From Paenibacillus dendritiformis (GTDB lineage: Bacteria; Bacillota; Bacilli; Paenibacillales; Paenibacillaceae): a DNA stretch of 55,140 bases. Positions within the stretch are counted from its first letter, which is position 1, and each line of letters starts with the position of its first letter. Below, one piece after another: positions 1 to 8,512 of the stretch. A model generated the notes under the pieces. That model saw only the letters and a program-made list of their open reading frames with translations. It was not told where the DNA came from and did not search any database. The position numbers were made by a program, and so were the translations under genes. The stretch is taken from assembly GCF_015845845.1 (NCBI RefSeq), contig NZ_LDIG01000130.1:1-55140 (forward strand), in the 5' to 3' direction.

Positions 1-283
1 CATGCTTCTCGAATATCATCAGTGAGCTTTTTCCCTTCAGATATCCCATGAATGATGATACTGAGATTTTTGGAGGAATCGCTACTAGCATATGTACATG
101 ATCTGGCATCATGTGACCTTCTAAGATCTCCACTCCCTTGTATTTACATAAACGCTTGAAGATTTCAATCAAGTCTTTTCTCACTTGATTATAAATCTCT
201 TTCCGTCTATACTTCGGGGTGAACACAATGTGGTATTTGCACATCCACTTCGTGTGAGCTAGACTATAGTTCTTGTTTGCCAT
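1..283 (-). CDS. tnpA: IS200/IS605-family transposase TnpA, 5' part (runs off the left edge)
   Basis: This is a small single-strand transposase of the IS200 type. Ninety-four residues are visible, from ATG at 283 down to the window edge, so the frame is open but truncated by the window. The residues HVH in the context MPDHVHMLV (about 62-64) are the metal-binding HUH motif of Y1 transposases, and the start KYHIVFTPKYRR is typical of the family. The catalytic tyrosine should lie beyond the edge and cannot be checked. The SD-like GAAAGGA sits 10 bases before the ATG. The gene is AT-richer than its neighbours, as expected of a mobile element. Whether a TnpB partner follows cannot be seen. Confidence 0.88.
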   Translation of the reverse strand, partial: MANKNYSLAHTKWMCKYHIVFTPKYRRKEIYNQVRKDLIEIFKRLCKYKGVEILEGHMMPDHVHMLVAIPPKISVSSFMGYLKGKSSLMIFEKH

Positions 284-285
284 CT

Positions 286-338
286 AAGACCATTCCTTTC
301 ATTGAGCCTGAACATCTCAATTTTATCGGGATGGTCTT
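286..338 (-). promoter_or_regulatory. tnpA leader hairpin covering the ribosome binding site
   Basis: AAGACCAT (complement of 331-338) and ATGGTCTT (complement of 286-293) are perfect inverted repeats, extended by CC/GG pairs with one bulge. In the tnpA mRNA the 3' arm ends just before the ATG and takes in part of the SD GAAAGGA. IS200-type leaders are known to fold back on their ribosome binding site to keep transposase levels low. The pairing is visible; the effect is inferred. Confidence 0.55.
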
Positions 339-360
339 GTTGGTCAAACCCTCGATCCCT

Positions 361-422
361 CCACCCGCATAGCGGGTGGTTTTTTGTTTCGTGCGTTTCA
401 CGCACTCAACGGGCTAAAGCCC
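361..422. mobile_element. Hairpin-rich end of the IS200-like element
   Basis: Three short perfect hairpins follow one another: ccacccgc/gcgggtgg (361-379, followed by a T run on the plus strand), gtgcg/cgcac (391-405) and gggct/agccc (411-422). IS200/IS605 elements have subterminal hairpins rather than terminal inverted repeats, and this cluster lies on the upstream side of tnpA, where the left end should be. The exact element boundary cannot be fixed without an empty-site sequence. The first hairpin could also act as a plus-strand terminator. Confidence 0.5.
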
Positions 423-424
423 AA

Positions 425-460
425 AGAAAAAAAGGAGGCCATTCCGCCGGAATGGTCTCC
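425..460 (-). terminator. Rho-independent terminator of the valS-folC-murC operon
   Basis: The stem GGAGaCCATTCC / GGAATGGcCTCC (read on the minus strand, 434-460) is followed by a run of Ts (complement of 425-433). It lies 15 bases after the murC stop codon and before the transposon end. Confidence 0.8.
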
Positions 461-474
461 TTCTGTCGTTTCAG

Positions 475-1851
475 CTACATCCGCTCTTTTACAGCCGCAG
501 TCAATGCGTATGCGGTCTTCCATATATCGCCCGCGCCCATTGTCAGCACCAGATCCCCTGGCTGCACAAGCGCCTTCAGCCGCTCCAAGGCGTCGTCCTT
601 GCTGGCGATATATTGCGCCTGCCCGTTGCTGTTCTCCCGAATCCGGTTCACGAGCGCGGCGGCCGTAACGCCTTCAATCGGCTTCTCTCCTGCCGGCGAA
701 TAAATATCGGTCACAATCAGTTCATCCGCCTCCCTGAAGGCGCGGCTGAACTGCTCGAACAGGAAATAGGTCCGCGAATACCGCTGCGGCTGAAATACGG
801 CCACGAGCCGGCGCCCAGTCGCCTTGGCCGCCGCCAGGGTCGCTTCAATCTCTGTCGGATGATGAGCATAATCATCGACGACCAAAATGCCGCCCTCTTC
901 CCCGACAACTTGAAAGCGGCGCTTCGCGCCGATAAATTCGCTAATCGCGCCGGCGGCTCTCTCGAAGGAGATTCCCGCCTGCATCGCGACGATCAGCGTA
1001 GCCATCGCATTCAGCACATTGTGCCGTCCCGGGATGGACAGACGGACGCTGCCCAGCGTCTCGCCGCGATGGCGCATCCGGAACGTCATGCCGCGACCCG
1101 CGGAGTAGATCTCGTCTGCCGTATAGTCTGCAGCCTCGTCGATGCCGTAGGTGACCCCCCCTTGCCCAAGCCGCTCCGCCATGCTGCGCAGGATCGGATC
1201 ATCGGCGCACAGCACGGCGATCCCGTCTGGATTGCGCTGGGACAGGAACTGGACATACGCCGCTTTGAGCCGCTCAAAATCGCCCTCATAGTTCTCCAAA
1301 TGATCGGCTTCAATATTCGTAATAACCGGAATATAAGGCTGGTAAGCGAGGAACGAGCCATCGCTCTCATCGGCCTCGGCGACGACGAATTCGCCGCTGC
1401 CCGCCCGGGCGTTCGTGCCCAGGTTCGTCACCTCTCCTCCGATGATATAAGTCGGATCGGCCCCGCAGCGCTCGAGCACGAACGCAATCATCGACGATGT
1501 CGTCGTCTTGCCGTGCGCCCCGGCGACCGCCACGCCCTTCTTCGCGTTCAGCAGCTTCGCCAGCATCTGTGAGCGGTGCAGGACGGGAATGCCCCGCCGC
1601 TCCGCCGCGACACGCTCCACATTATCGACCGGGCAAGCCGTAGAGTATACGGCAATGTCGGCATCTCCGACATAATCGGCATCATGCCCGATATGTACCG
1701 TCGCTCCTTGGGCCTGCAGCTTCTCCGTCGCCTCGGATGCGGCCACGTCGGACCCGGAGACGGCGTATCCCATTTGCAGCATGACGCGGGCGATGGCGCT
1801 CATCCCATAGCCCCCGATGCCGATAAAATGAATATGTTCCGTCGTCTTCAC
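475..1851 (-). CDS. murC: UDP-N-acetylmuramate--L-alanine ligase
   Basis: Cytoplasmic enzyme that joins L-alanine to UDP-MurNAc with ATP, the first amino-acid step of peptidoglycan precursor synthesis. The 458 residues show the full Mur-ligase plan: an N-terminal dinucleotide-like fold (FIGIGGYGMSAIA), the ATP loop GAHGKTTT at about 111-118, the acidic AEADESDGSF region near 160, NIEADHLE, and DDYAHHPTEI in the C-terminal domain. Length is normal for MurC. The start is GTG (complement of 1849-1851); upstream lie GGTGAG (about 5 bases away) and AAAAAGG (further off). It follows folC by 6 bases and is the last gene before a terminator, so it is probably co-transcribed with valS and folC and reached by readthrough of the valS T-box. 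Confidence 0.96.
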   Translation of the reverse strand: MKTTEHIHFIGIGGYGMSAIARVMLQMGYAVSGSDVAASEATEKLQAQGATVHIGHDADYVGDADIAVYSTACPVDNVERVAAERRGIPVLHRSQMLAKLLNAKKGVAVAGAHGKTTTSSMIAFVLERCGADPTYIIGGEVTNLGTNARAGSGEFVVAEADESDGSFLAYQPYIPVITNIEADHLENYEGDFERLKAAYVQFLSQRNPDGIAVLCADDPILRSMAERLGQGGVTYGIDEAADYTADEIYSAGRGMTFRMRHRGETLGSVRLSIPGRHNVLNAMATLIVAMQAGISFERAAGAISEFIGAKRRFQVVGEEGGILVVDDYAHHPTEIEATLAAAKATGRRLVAVFQPQRYSRTYFLFEQFSRAFREADELIVTDIYSPAGEKPIEGVTAAALVNRIRENSNGQAQYIASKDDALERLKALVQPGDLVLTMGAGDIWKTAYALTAAVKERM

Positions 1852-1857
1852 ACGAAC

Positions 1858-3243
1858 TCACCAACCTTTTTCCGATTCGGTCCGATGCAAGACGTACGAG
1901 CGAACGTCCGCAATCAAATATAATGTGCCGGTGACCACAGCCAGATCGCCTGGTTCGGTCATCGCCTTGAGCCGTTCTAGGGACTCGCGCCAGTTCGGCT
2001 CTACTGCAATCTGTGGGCGGCGCGAGGCTGTTGCCAGCAATTCTTCTGCAATATGACTCAAGTTCTCCGCACTCATCTTCTTGCGGAAATCCGGTTCCGT
2101 AAAAATGAGAGTATCCGCTAAAGGAAGTATATGACGCAGCACATCATGATGATTCTTGGTGGACAGCATCCCCATCATCACATGCAGCCGCTTGTAACGG
2201 TACGTGTCGCGCAGCGCCTGAGCCAGCGTCTCGGCCCCTTCCGGATTATGAGCTCCGTCCAGCAGGATGCGGGGCCGCTCGCTTACCATTTCCAGTCTTC
2301 CCGGCCAGGCCGCGCTGCGGAGGCCCGCCCGGAGCTCCTCGTCATCCACCCGGAAGGCCATATACTGTCTCAGCACCTCGAGCGCCATAAGCGCCACGGC
2401 GGCATTCTTCATCTGATGCGCGCCGTTCAGCGTAATCGTCAAATTCTCCAGCTCCCGGAACGGCCCATAGAAATGGAAGGTCTGTTCGTTCTCCACGGAA
2501 TGAAGCGCCTCGAAGCGGAACTGTTCGCCCATCAAGTACAGCGTGGAGCGGCGCTCCGCAGCCGTACGGCGAATGACCTCGATCGCCTCCGGCTGCTCCA
2601 CCGTGCTGACAATCGGGACGCCGGGCTTGATAATGCCGGCCTTCTCCGCCGCCACCTGCTCGATCGTGTCGCCCAAAATATCCATATGATCATGCCCGAT
2701 ATTCGTAATAACCGAGACGATGGGCGTAACGATATTGGTAACGTCCAGCCGGCCGCCCAATCCGGTCTCCAGCACGACAACGTCAGGGAAAGCCACCTTT
2801 GCATAGTAGCAAATGGCCAGCACCGTCGAGACCTCGAACATCGTCGGCGAGCCGAGCGGCGTCGCCGCGATCTCGTCCACCAGCGGCTTCAATTCATTGG
2901 CCAGGCGGAGCAGCGTCTCCTCCGGAATATCTTCATTATTGTATTTGAAGCGGTTCGTAAATTTCTCAATATACGGCGAAGTAAAGGTGCCGACATCGTA
3001 GCCGTTGGCCATCAGCACGCTGGTCAGCAGCGCGCAGGTGGAGCCTTTCCCATTCGTTCCGGCCACATGGATGAACTTCAGGCGGCGATGCGGATGGCCG
3101 AGCTTCTCCATCATGAGCTCGACCCGCTCCAATCCGGGACGGATGCCAAAAGGAATCAAAGAATTAATCCAATCAATGGCAGCTTCCGCCGTCGCGAAGG
3201 AGTCCGTGGCAGCAGACAGGTTCGTTCGTTGGTTGTCCGACAT
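1858..3243 (-). CDS. folC: Folylpolyglutamate synthase / dihydrofolate synthase
   Basis: Adds glutamates to (dihydro)folates, and in many bacteria also couples dihydropteroate to glutamate. It belongs to the Mur-ligase superfamily, like the next gene. Motifs seen: HVAGTNGKGST (P-loop, about 60-69), SPYIEKFTNRF, ETGLGGRLDVTN, NIGHDHMDILG and LLDGAHNPEG. I place the start at ATG 3243 (461 residues, MSDNQ...), with AAGGA 10 bases upstream. The frame also allows a TTG at 3249, which would lie only 4 bases after that SD. It lies 91 bases after valS. Confidence 0.95.
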   Translation of the reverse strand: MSDNQRTNLSAATDSFATAEAAIDWINSLIPFGIRPGLERVELMMEKLGHPHRRLKFIHVAGTNGKGSTCALLTSVLMANGYDVGTFTSPYIEKFTNRFKYNNEDIPEETLLRLANELKPLVDEIAATPLGSPTMFEVSTVLAICYYAKVAFPDVVVLETGLGGRLDVTNIVTPIVSVITNIGHDHMDILGDTIEQVAAEKAGIIKPGVPIVSTVEQPEAIEVIRRTAAERRSTLYLMGEQFRFEALHSVENEQTFHFYGPFRELENLTITLNGAHQMKNAAVALMALEVLRQYMAFRVDDEELRAGLRSAAWPGRLEMVSERPRILLDGAHNPEGAETLAQALRDTYRYKRLHVMMGMLSTKNHHDVLRHILPLADTLIFTEPDFRKKMSAENLSHIAEELLATASRRPQIAVEPNWRESLERLKAMTEPGDLAVVTGTLYLIADVRSYVLHRTESEKGW

Positions 3244-3334
3244 AAGCAATTCATCCTTACCTATGAACTCATCGACGGCCGAACCGTCATGGAGACAAAT
3301 CCCCAGCGGTTCGGCCGTTCAATGGCAGTCTCGA

Positions 3335-5998
3335 TTACACTTCTCTCAATTCCGCAATGCGCGCCATCACCTTGTCGCGCTTGCCGCTGTAATCCTGCAG
3401 CTTCGCGCGTTCTTCCGCCACGACCTTTTCCGGCGCCTTCGCCATAAAGCCCTCGTTGGACAGCTTTTTCTCGACGCGTTCCACTTCCTTGTTCAGATGC
3501 TCGACCTCTTTCTCCAGCCGCGCGATCTCTTGCTCGATGTCGATGAGGCCCGCCAGCGGCAGGTACAGCTCGGCTCCCGTCACGACGGCCGTCATCGCCT
3601 TGCCCGGGGCGGACGCATTCAGGTCGACGGACAGCTTGGACGTGCCGCAGAAGCGTTCCACGTACTCGAGATTGTCGTTAATGTTCCGCTCATATTCCGC
3701 ATTCGCCGGCTTGACGAGCAGCTCGATTTTTTTGCTCATCGGCACATTCACTTCCGCCCGAATATTCCGCACCGCCCGGATCATATCCATAAGGAGCGAC
3801 ATCTCGCGCACGGCATCCGGCGCTTCGAAAGCGGCGTCGTATTCCGGCCAGGCCGCCAGCGTAATCGTCTCGCCCTCATGCGGCAGATGCTGCCATATCT
3901 CCTCGGAGATGAATGGCATGAACGGATGAATCATGCGCAGCGTCCGATCAAGAACGTAGGCCAGCACCGATTGCGTCGTCTTCTTGGCCGCCGCATCGCC
4001 GTTATACAGGCTGAGCTTGGCGAATTCGATATACCAGTCGCACAGATCGTCCCAGATGAAGTTGTACAGGACGCGGCCGGTCTCCCCGAATTCATAGGCG
4101 TCCATCAGACGCGTAATGTCGCGTGCCGTCTCGTTCAGACGGTGGAGAATCCAGCGATCCGCGGTGCCAAGCTTGCCGGACAGATCAATGTCTTCATAAG
4201 TGAAGCCTTCCAGGTTCATCAAAGCGAAGCGGGACGCGTTCCAGATCTTGTTCGCGAAATTGCGCGCCTGCTCCACCCGTTCCCAACGGAAGCGCAGATC
4301 CTGTCCCGGCGTGCTGCTCGTCGAGATCATGAAGCGCATCGCATCCGCACCGTATTTCTCGATAACTTCAAGCGGATCGACGCCGTTGCCGAGCGACTTC
4401 GACATTTTGCGTCCGTCGGCATCGCGCACCAAGCCGTGCATAAGCACATCCTTGAACGGAATCTCGCCCGTGAATTCAAGAGCGGTGAAAATCATGCGCG
4501 CTACCCAGAAATAAATGATGTCATAGCCCGTCACCAGCACGCTCGTCGGATAATAACGCTTCAGGTCGTCCGTCTGCTCCGGCCAGCCGAGCGTAGAGAA
4601 AGGCCACAAGGCCGAGCTGAACCAGGTGTCCAGCACATCCTCGTCCTGTCTCAGCTTCGCGCTGCCGCAGGAGGAACAGGAAGCGGCATCTTCGCGCGCG
4701 ACGGTCATATGTCCGCAGTCCTCGCAGTACCAAGCCGGAATGCGGTGACCCCACCAGAGCTGACGGGAAATGCACCAGTCGCGCACATTTTCGATCCACT
4801 GCAGATACGTTTTCTCGAAGCGCTCCGGAACGAAGCGGACACCTTGGCCGTTCTTCTGCGCCTCGATAGCGGCCTCGGCCAGCGGCTTCATCTTGACGAA
4901 CCACTGCGTCGACAAGTACGGCTCGACGACCGCGCCCGTCCGCTCGCTGTGCCCGACCTGATGGACATGGTCCTCGATCTTGATAAGCACGCCTAGCGCC
5001 TGCAGATCCTTGACGATCTGCTTGCGGCACTCCGCGCGATCCAGTCCTTGATAGGAGCCGGCCGCTTCATTCATCGTGCCGCTCTCATCCATGACATTAA
5101 TCTGCGGCAGGTCGTGGCGCAGCCCCATCTCGAAGTCGTTCGGGTCGTGCGCCGGCGTAATCTTCACCGCGCCGCTGCCGAATTCCATGTCGACGTACTC
5201 GTCGGCGATAATCGGGATCTCCCGGCCGACAATCGGCAGCACCAGCATCTTGCCGATCATATGCTTGTAACGCTCGTCCTCCGGATGAACGGCTACCGCG
5301 GTGTCGCCCAGCATCGTCTCCGGACGGGTCGTCGCGACCGTAATCGAACCGCTGCCGTCCTTCAGCGGATACTTCAAATGATAGAGGTGGCCCTGCACTT
5401 CTTTATATTCAACCTCGATATCGGACAGCGCCGTGCGGGCTGCCGGATCCCAGTTAATAATGTACTTGCCGCGGTAAATGAGCCCTTTTTCGTACAGTTT
5501 CACGAATACTTCCCGAACCGCGCGGGACAGCCCTTCATCGAGCGTGAAGCGCTCGCGGGAATAGTCGAGCGAGAAGCCCATCTTCGCCCACTGCTCGCGA
5601 ATCGTTGCGGCATAGGAGTCTTTCCACTCCCAGACGCGCTCCAGGAACTTCTCGCGGCCCAGATCGTAACGGGTAACCCCCTCTTCCCGCAGCTTCTGCT
5701 CCACCTTCGTCTGCGTCGCGATGCCGGCATGGTCGGAACCGGGCAGCCAGAGGGCATCATAGCCCTGCATCCGCTTGGAGCGGATAATGATATCCTGCAG
5801 CGTAAAATCGAGCGCATGCCCGATATGCAGCATCCCGGTTACGTTCGGCGGCGGGATCACGATCGTGTAGGGTTCAGCATCCGGCCGGCGGCCGGCTTTG
5901 AAATATTCGCCCTCCTGCCAATAAGCGTACCATTTCTGTTCCGCCGCCTTCGGATCATATGTGGTCGGCATGGACAACTGTTCCTGACTTTCTGACAT
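3335..5998 (-). CDS. valS: Valine--tRNA ligase
   Basis: Class I aminoacyl-tRNA synthetase of 887 residues that charges tRNA-Val and edits mischarged threonine. The signature HIGH (in [11 protein letters not shown], 58-61) and KMSKS (in [10 protein letters not shown], near 530) are both intact. The editing domain is recognised by [17 protein letters not shown]. Two CxxC pairs (CEDC and CSSC, near 410-430) look like a zinc knuckle. The C-terminal 65 or so residues form the heptad-rich arm typical of ValRS. The start is ATG 5998 with GGAGGG 7 bases upstream; a longer frame back to 6043 would run into the T-box terminator hairpin and is rejected. Expression is controlled by the T-box leader at 6024-6361. 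Confidence 0.97.
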   Translation of the reverse strand: MSESQEQLSMPTTYDPKAAEQKWYAYWQEGEYFKAGRRPDAEPYTIVIPPPNVTGMLHIGHALDFTLQDIIIRSKRMQGYDALWLPGSDHAGIATQTKVEQKLREEGVTRYDLGREKFLERVWEWKDSYAATIREQWAKMGFSLDYSRERFTLDEGLSRAVREVFVKLYEKGLIYRGKYIINWDPAARTALSDIEVEYKEVQGHLYHLKYPLKDGSGSITVATTRPETMLGDTAVAVHPEDERYKHMIGKMLVLPIVGREIPIIADEYVDMEFGSGAVKITPAHDPNDFEMGLRHDLPQINVMDESGTMNEAAGSYQGLDRAECRKQIVKDLQALGVLIKIEDHVHQVGHSERTGAVVEPYLSTQWFVKMKPLAEAAIEAQKNGQGVRFVPERFEKTYLQWIENVRDWCISRQLWWGHRIPAWYCEDCGHMTVAREDAASCSSCGSAKLRQDEDVLDTWFSSALWPFSTLGWPEQTDDLKRYYPTSVLVTGYDIIYFWVARMIFTALEFTGEIPFKDVLMHGLVRDADGRKMSKSLGNGVDPLEVIEKYGADAMRFMISTSSTPGQDLRFRWERVEQARNFANKIWNASRFALMNLEGFTYEDIDLSGKLGTADRWILHRLNETARDITRLMDAYEFGETGRVLYNFIWDDLCDWYIEFAKLSLYNGDAAAKKTTQSVLAYVLDRTLRMIHPFMPFISEEIWQHLPHEGETITLAAWPEYDAAFEAPDAVREMSLLMDMIRAVRNIRAEVNVPMSKKIELLVKPANAEYERNINDNLEYVERFCGTSKLSVDLNASAPGKAMTAVVTGAELYLPLAGLIDIEQEIARLEKEVEHLNKEVERVEKKLSNEGFMAKAPEKVVAEERAKLQDYSGKRDKVMARIAELREV

Positions 5999-6023
5999 AA
6001 GCATTCCCTCCGTTATGACAAAT

Positions 6024-6056
6024 AAAAAAACCTTCCGCCGCAAAGGACGAAAGGTT
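6024..6056 (-). terminator. T-box-controlled attenuator terminator before valS
   Basis: Stem AACCTTtCGtC / GcGGAAGGTT read on the minus strand, with loop CTTTGCG region, followed by TTTTTTT (complement of 6024-6030). Its 5' arm starts directly after the T-box sequence, so it is mutually exclusive with the antiterminator. Confidence 0.85.
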
Positions 6057-6361
6057 CAACTTCCGTGGTACCACCTTTAATTCCGCCAAGCGTCTCATGA
6101 TGGGCATGAACGCGGCGGCACTCCACTGCATGTAACGGTTGCGGCCGTCCCCTTCTAGCGCGGCGGAACATGTCGAGCACCGGGCTCATACACTACCGTG
6201 ACGCGTTCAAACGGGCAACTCCCAGGTGACTTCAGCGGGACGCTCCTGCAGGCGTTACACCTCATCGCTCTGCTCTCTGTAAGGGGCCTTGACGCTTACT
6301 CTTCCTGTTCGACGTCTTTGCTTCGCGGCATCAGCGACACGCGCTGACAACCACATATTTA
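6024..6361 (-). promoter_or_regulatory. T-box riboswitch (valine, GUC specifier) in the valS leader
   Basis: The conserved T-box sequence AGGTGGTACCACGG lies at the complement of 6063-6076 (consensus UGGNACCGCG core). The specifier context TGAAGTCACCT gives codon GUC at the complement of 6228-6230, matching valine. Stem I marks are visible upstream: AGAGTA, CAGAGAGC and a GGTG in the apical part. Downstream is a terminator, AACCTT...AAGGTT plus seven Ts (complement of 6024-6056), just before the valS SD. Known T-box logic: uncharged tRNA-Val pairs with the specifier and the UGGU bulge, stabilises an antiterminator and allows valS expression. The limits are approximate. Confidence 0.93.
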
Positions 6362-6367
6362 CGATAT

Positions 6368-6396
6368 ATTTTACCTTCGCTCTCCACATGAGTCAA
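6368..6396 (-). promoter_or_regulatory. Sigma-A-type promoter of the valS T-box transcript
   Basis: -35 TTGACT (complement of 6391-6396) and -10 TAAAAT (complement of 6368-6373) are separated by exactly 17 bases. The predicted transcript start near 6361 gives a leader of about 360 bases, a normal T-box length. Confidence 0.75.
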
Positions 6397-6479
6397 TAGA
6401 CGGCTTCAAATCGTTCTTCGTATTAGTCATATCCCGATTTTCCACTTTCATAACATGTACTATAGGAGGTGGTCCTCGT

Positions 6480-6644
6480 ATGGAACGTTGGTGGTGGCGT
6501 ATTCGTCATTCGGTAAAAGGAGTCCTTTTTCCGCTTATCTGCCTGCAGTTTGTCCGGACTCTGCTTCTCCCAACCGGGCTCGATGTGTTTTTGCTGTTCG
6601 CGCTGTTCCTCGTGTTTATCGCATTTGTCATTGATGTATTCTGA
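6480..6644 (+). CDS. Small membrane protein of 54 residues, unknown function
   Basis: An open frame of 54 codons starts with ATG 6480, 10 bases after a perfect AGGAGG (TATAGGAGGTGG). The product begins MERWWWRIRHSVKG, a basic, tryptophan-rich head, then has two hydrophobic stretches (about 15-30 and 35-53) broken by LPTGLD, so it probably spans or lines the membrane as a hairpin. It is divergent from valS and convergent with spoVID. The motif CATAACAT with TCATATC 15 bases upstream resembles a sigma-E (mother-cell) promoter, which would fit the spoVID neighbour, but this is weak. I do not recognise the family. Confidence 0.7.
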   Translation: MERWWWRIRHSVKGVLFPLICLQFVRTLLLPTGLDVFLLFALFLVFIAFVIDVF

Positions 6645-6684
6645 GCTCGCGGCCAGCCCTTCCGGATGCGCATACCACATACAA

Positions 6685-6713
6685 GACCCGTCAGCGAGGT
6701 TCGCCGGACGGGT
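6685..6713. terminator. Hairpin between the small membrane protein gene and spoVID
   Basis: gacccgtc (6685-6692) and gacgggtc (6706-6713) form a perfect 8-bp stem between two convergent genes. T runs are poor on both sides, so it could be a weak bidirectional terminator. Confidence 0.55.
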
Positions 6714-6728
6714 CTATTGTGTCCCGGT

Positions 6729-8369
6729 TCAGGAGGTCACCGGAATATACAGCACCTGGCCTTCCGTCACGTTCTGGTCGGGCAGGCGGTTATACAGCAC
6801 GATTTCATTCGTATTCATCTGATAGCGATCCGCGATCGTATCCAGCGTCTCTTCCCGCTGGACGATGCACATGCGGACTTTTTTGAAGCTGTGCTCATCG
6901 TTCACCCGCTGCAGGAACAGGGACTGCCACTTCACATCGTCGCCGGTCGTCACCTTGGCCGCTTCCAGCGCCGCTTCTTCCTCGGCCTGCTTCATCTCGG
7001 CTTCCCGCTGCTCCCGCTCCTTCGTCTGCCGGCTTGATTGCAGCAGGGAGCTGAAGCCGACTCCGCTCGCGGCCGGCGCGTCTGCCGGCTTGGAGCTGTT
7101 GATCGCGATCTTCATCTCCGGCTTGGCGTCCGCAGCGCTGGCGGATGCGGGGGCATCCCCAACCGGCTCGGCCTCCGGCTCCTCGCGCGGAATCGCCTCC
7201 GCCGCCGTCTGCTCTTCGGATACGTCCGCCTCTGCAACGGAGGCTTCAGAGACAGAAGTTTGGGAGACAGAGGCGTCGGACACATCGGCAGCGGAGCCGG
7301 CCGATACCGACGCTTCGGCCGGCTTCTCTTCCGCCCGGGGCTCCGTCTGCGCCTCGAGTGCAGGCTCCGGCGCTGACGCAGGCTTCGCCTCCGGCTCAGG
7401 CGCAGTTGCAGCCGCGGTCTGCGGCTCCGGCAGATTCCACTTCGCCGCCTCCTCACCGGTGCGGCCCGCAGGCGCTTCGGCCGTCTTCTCCTCCGCTTCC
7501 GGTTCGGCTTCCTCCTCGTCGAGCCCGCGGTGCTCCGGCTCGCCCTGTTCGCCGCTGTCCGCGCCGGATGTCTCCCCGGATGCCTCCGCTTCAGCCACGG
7601 CCTTCGGCGCCGCAGGCGGCAAATCCGTTACGCTTGGAAAGGCCCATGGCGCATGATCCCAGGTAAGCTCGGTTCGGCCCGGGTCCTGCTCCGGTTCGGC
7701 CTCTTCCGCTTCCGGTGTCGCCTCAGCCTTCTTCGATTCTCCTATCTGATCGATATAATCGGAATACGTCTTCTCGCGCACAGCCTCGGCTGCCGGTTCG
7801 GGGACAGCTTGCCCTTCTTCTTCGCGCTGCTCGGCGCCGTCGGCCAACGAACGGATGCGGGCCATGGCATCAAGCGCCTCCGGACTCGGCGCCGGTTCTT
7901 CTCCATAATCCCGAAGCCACTCCGGTTCATCCTCCCCGCGCTCCTCCTCCGTCTGATGGACGACCGTGAACTGCTCCGGCTCCCAGCTTGACGGTTCCGC
8001 CGGCTCCATCGCGATGCCCTTGAGCGACAATATGCCCGTAATGTTAAGAGATCGGGCAGACAACAGATCGACATCGAAGTGCTCAATGTCGACGGAAATA
8101 TCCTCCAAGCTCCGAATCCGGTTGAGCGGCAGCGTAATCTCCACCGGAATCCAATGCTCCAGCGACTGGCTGACCCGGCCTTCGTCGTCTCCCTCATAGA
8201 CGCCCGCCAGCAGCAGGCTGCCCCGCACCGTCACTTGATCTCCGGCCGGGATCACCTGAATGTGGGGCGTGAGTTCAACCTCTTCCAATTGGACGATACC
8301 GACACACTCGTCGGATAAATGAACCCGTTCATAAATATCAAATCTTAAGCCATATGCTTCCTCATACAC
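6729..8369 (-). CDS. spoVID: Stage VI sporulation protein D (coat morphogenesis, LysM)
   Basis: SpoVID helps the spore coat encase the forespore in the mother cell. The N-terminal about 130 residues (YGLRFDIYERVHLSDE... through VDIEHFDVDLLSARSLNITG) match the conserved SpoVID head. A long acidic, Glu/Ala/Pro-rich, low-complexity linker follows. The last 50 residues form a LysM domain (QREETLDTIADRYQMNTNEIVLYNRL...LYIP). Gene order hemL-(rluA)-spoVID-valS mirrors B. subtilis. I prefer the GTG start at 8369 because GGAGGAGGAG lies 6 bases before it and the protein then begins next to the conserved YGLRF. The frame is open to ATG 8462, which would add 31 Arg/Ser-rich residues without a good SD. 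A possible sigma-E-like CATATACAT lies near 8485. Confidence 0.88.
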   Translation of the reverse strand: MYEEAYGLRFDIYERVHLSDECVGIVQLEEVELTPHIQVIPAGDQVTVRGSLLLAGVYEGDDEGRVSQSLEHWIPVEITLPLNRIRSLEDISVDIEHFDVDLLSARSLNITGILSLKGIAMEPAEPSSWEPEQFTVVHQTEEERGEDEPEWLRDYGEEPAPSPEALDAMARIRSLADGAEQREEEGQAVPEPAAEAVREKTYSDYIDQIGESKKAEATPEAEEAEPEQDPGRTELTWDHAPWAFPSVTDLPPAAPKAVAEAEASGETSGADSGEQGEPEHRGLDEEEAEPEAEEKTAEAPAGRTGEEAAKWNLPEPQTAAATAPEPEAKPASAPEPALEAQTEPRAEEKPAEASVSAGSAADVSDASVSQTSVSEASVAEADVSEEQTAAEAIPREEPEAEPVGDAPASASAADAKPEMKIAINSSKPADAPAASGVGFSSLLQSSRQTKEREQREAEMKQAEEEAALEAAKVTTGDDVKWQSLFLQRVNDEHSFKKVRMCIVQREETLDTIADRYQMNTNEIVLYNRLPDQNVTEGQVLYIPVTS

Positions 8370-8512
8370 GGACTGCTCCTCCTCCCGCAGTACTTCTGAT
8401 CTCCGCCGTGATCGCGAATCTTCCCCTGACCCGGATGCATGTCTTCTTGGCCGGCGCGACATCAGACTCGGTTCACTACTTCATGTATATGGACGGAAAA
8501 GGAGGAGCATGA

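Noticed and set aside
3005-4996. Long plus-strand open frame (663 codons) opposite valS/folC
   Set aside because: Antisense to clearly real genes; Arg/His-rich shadow composition, no ribosome binding site.
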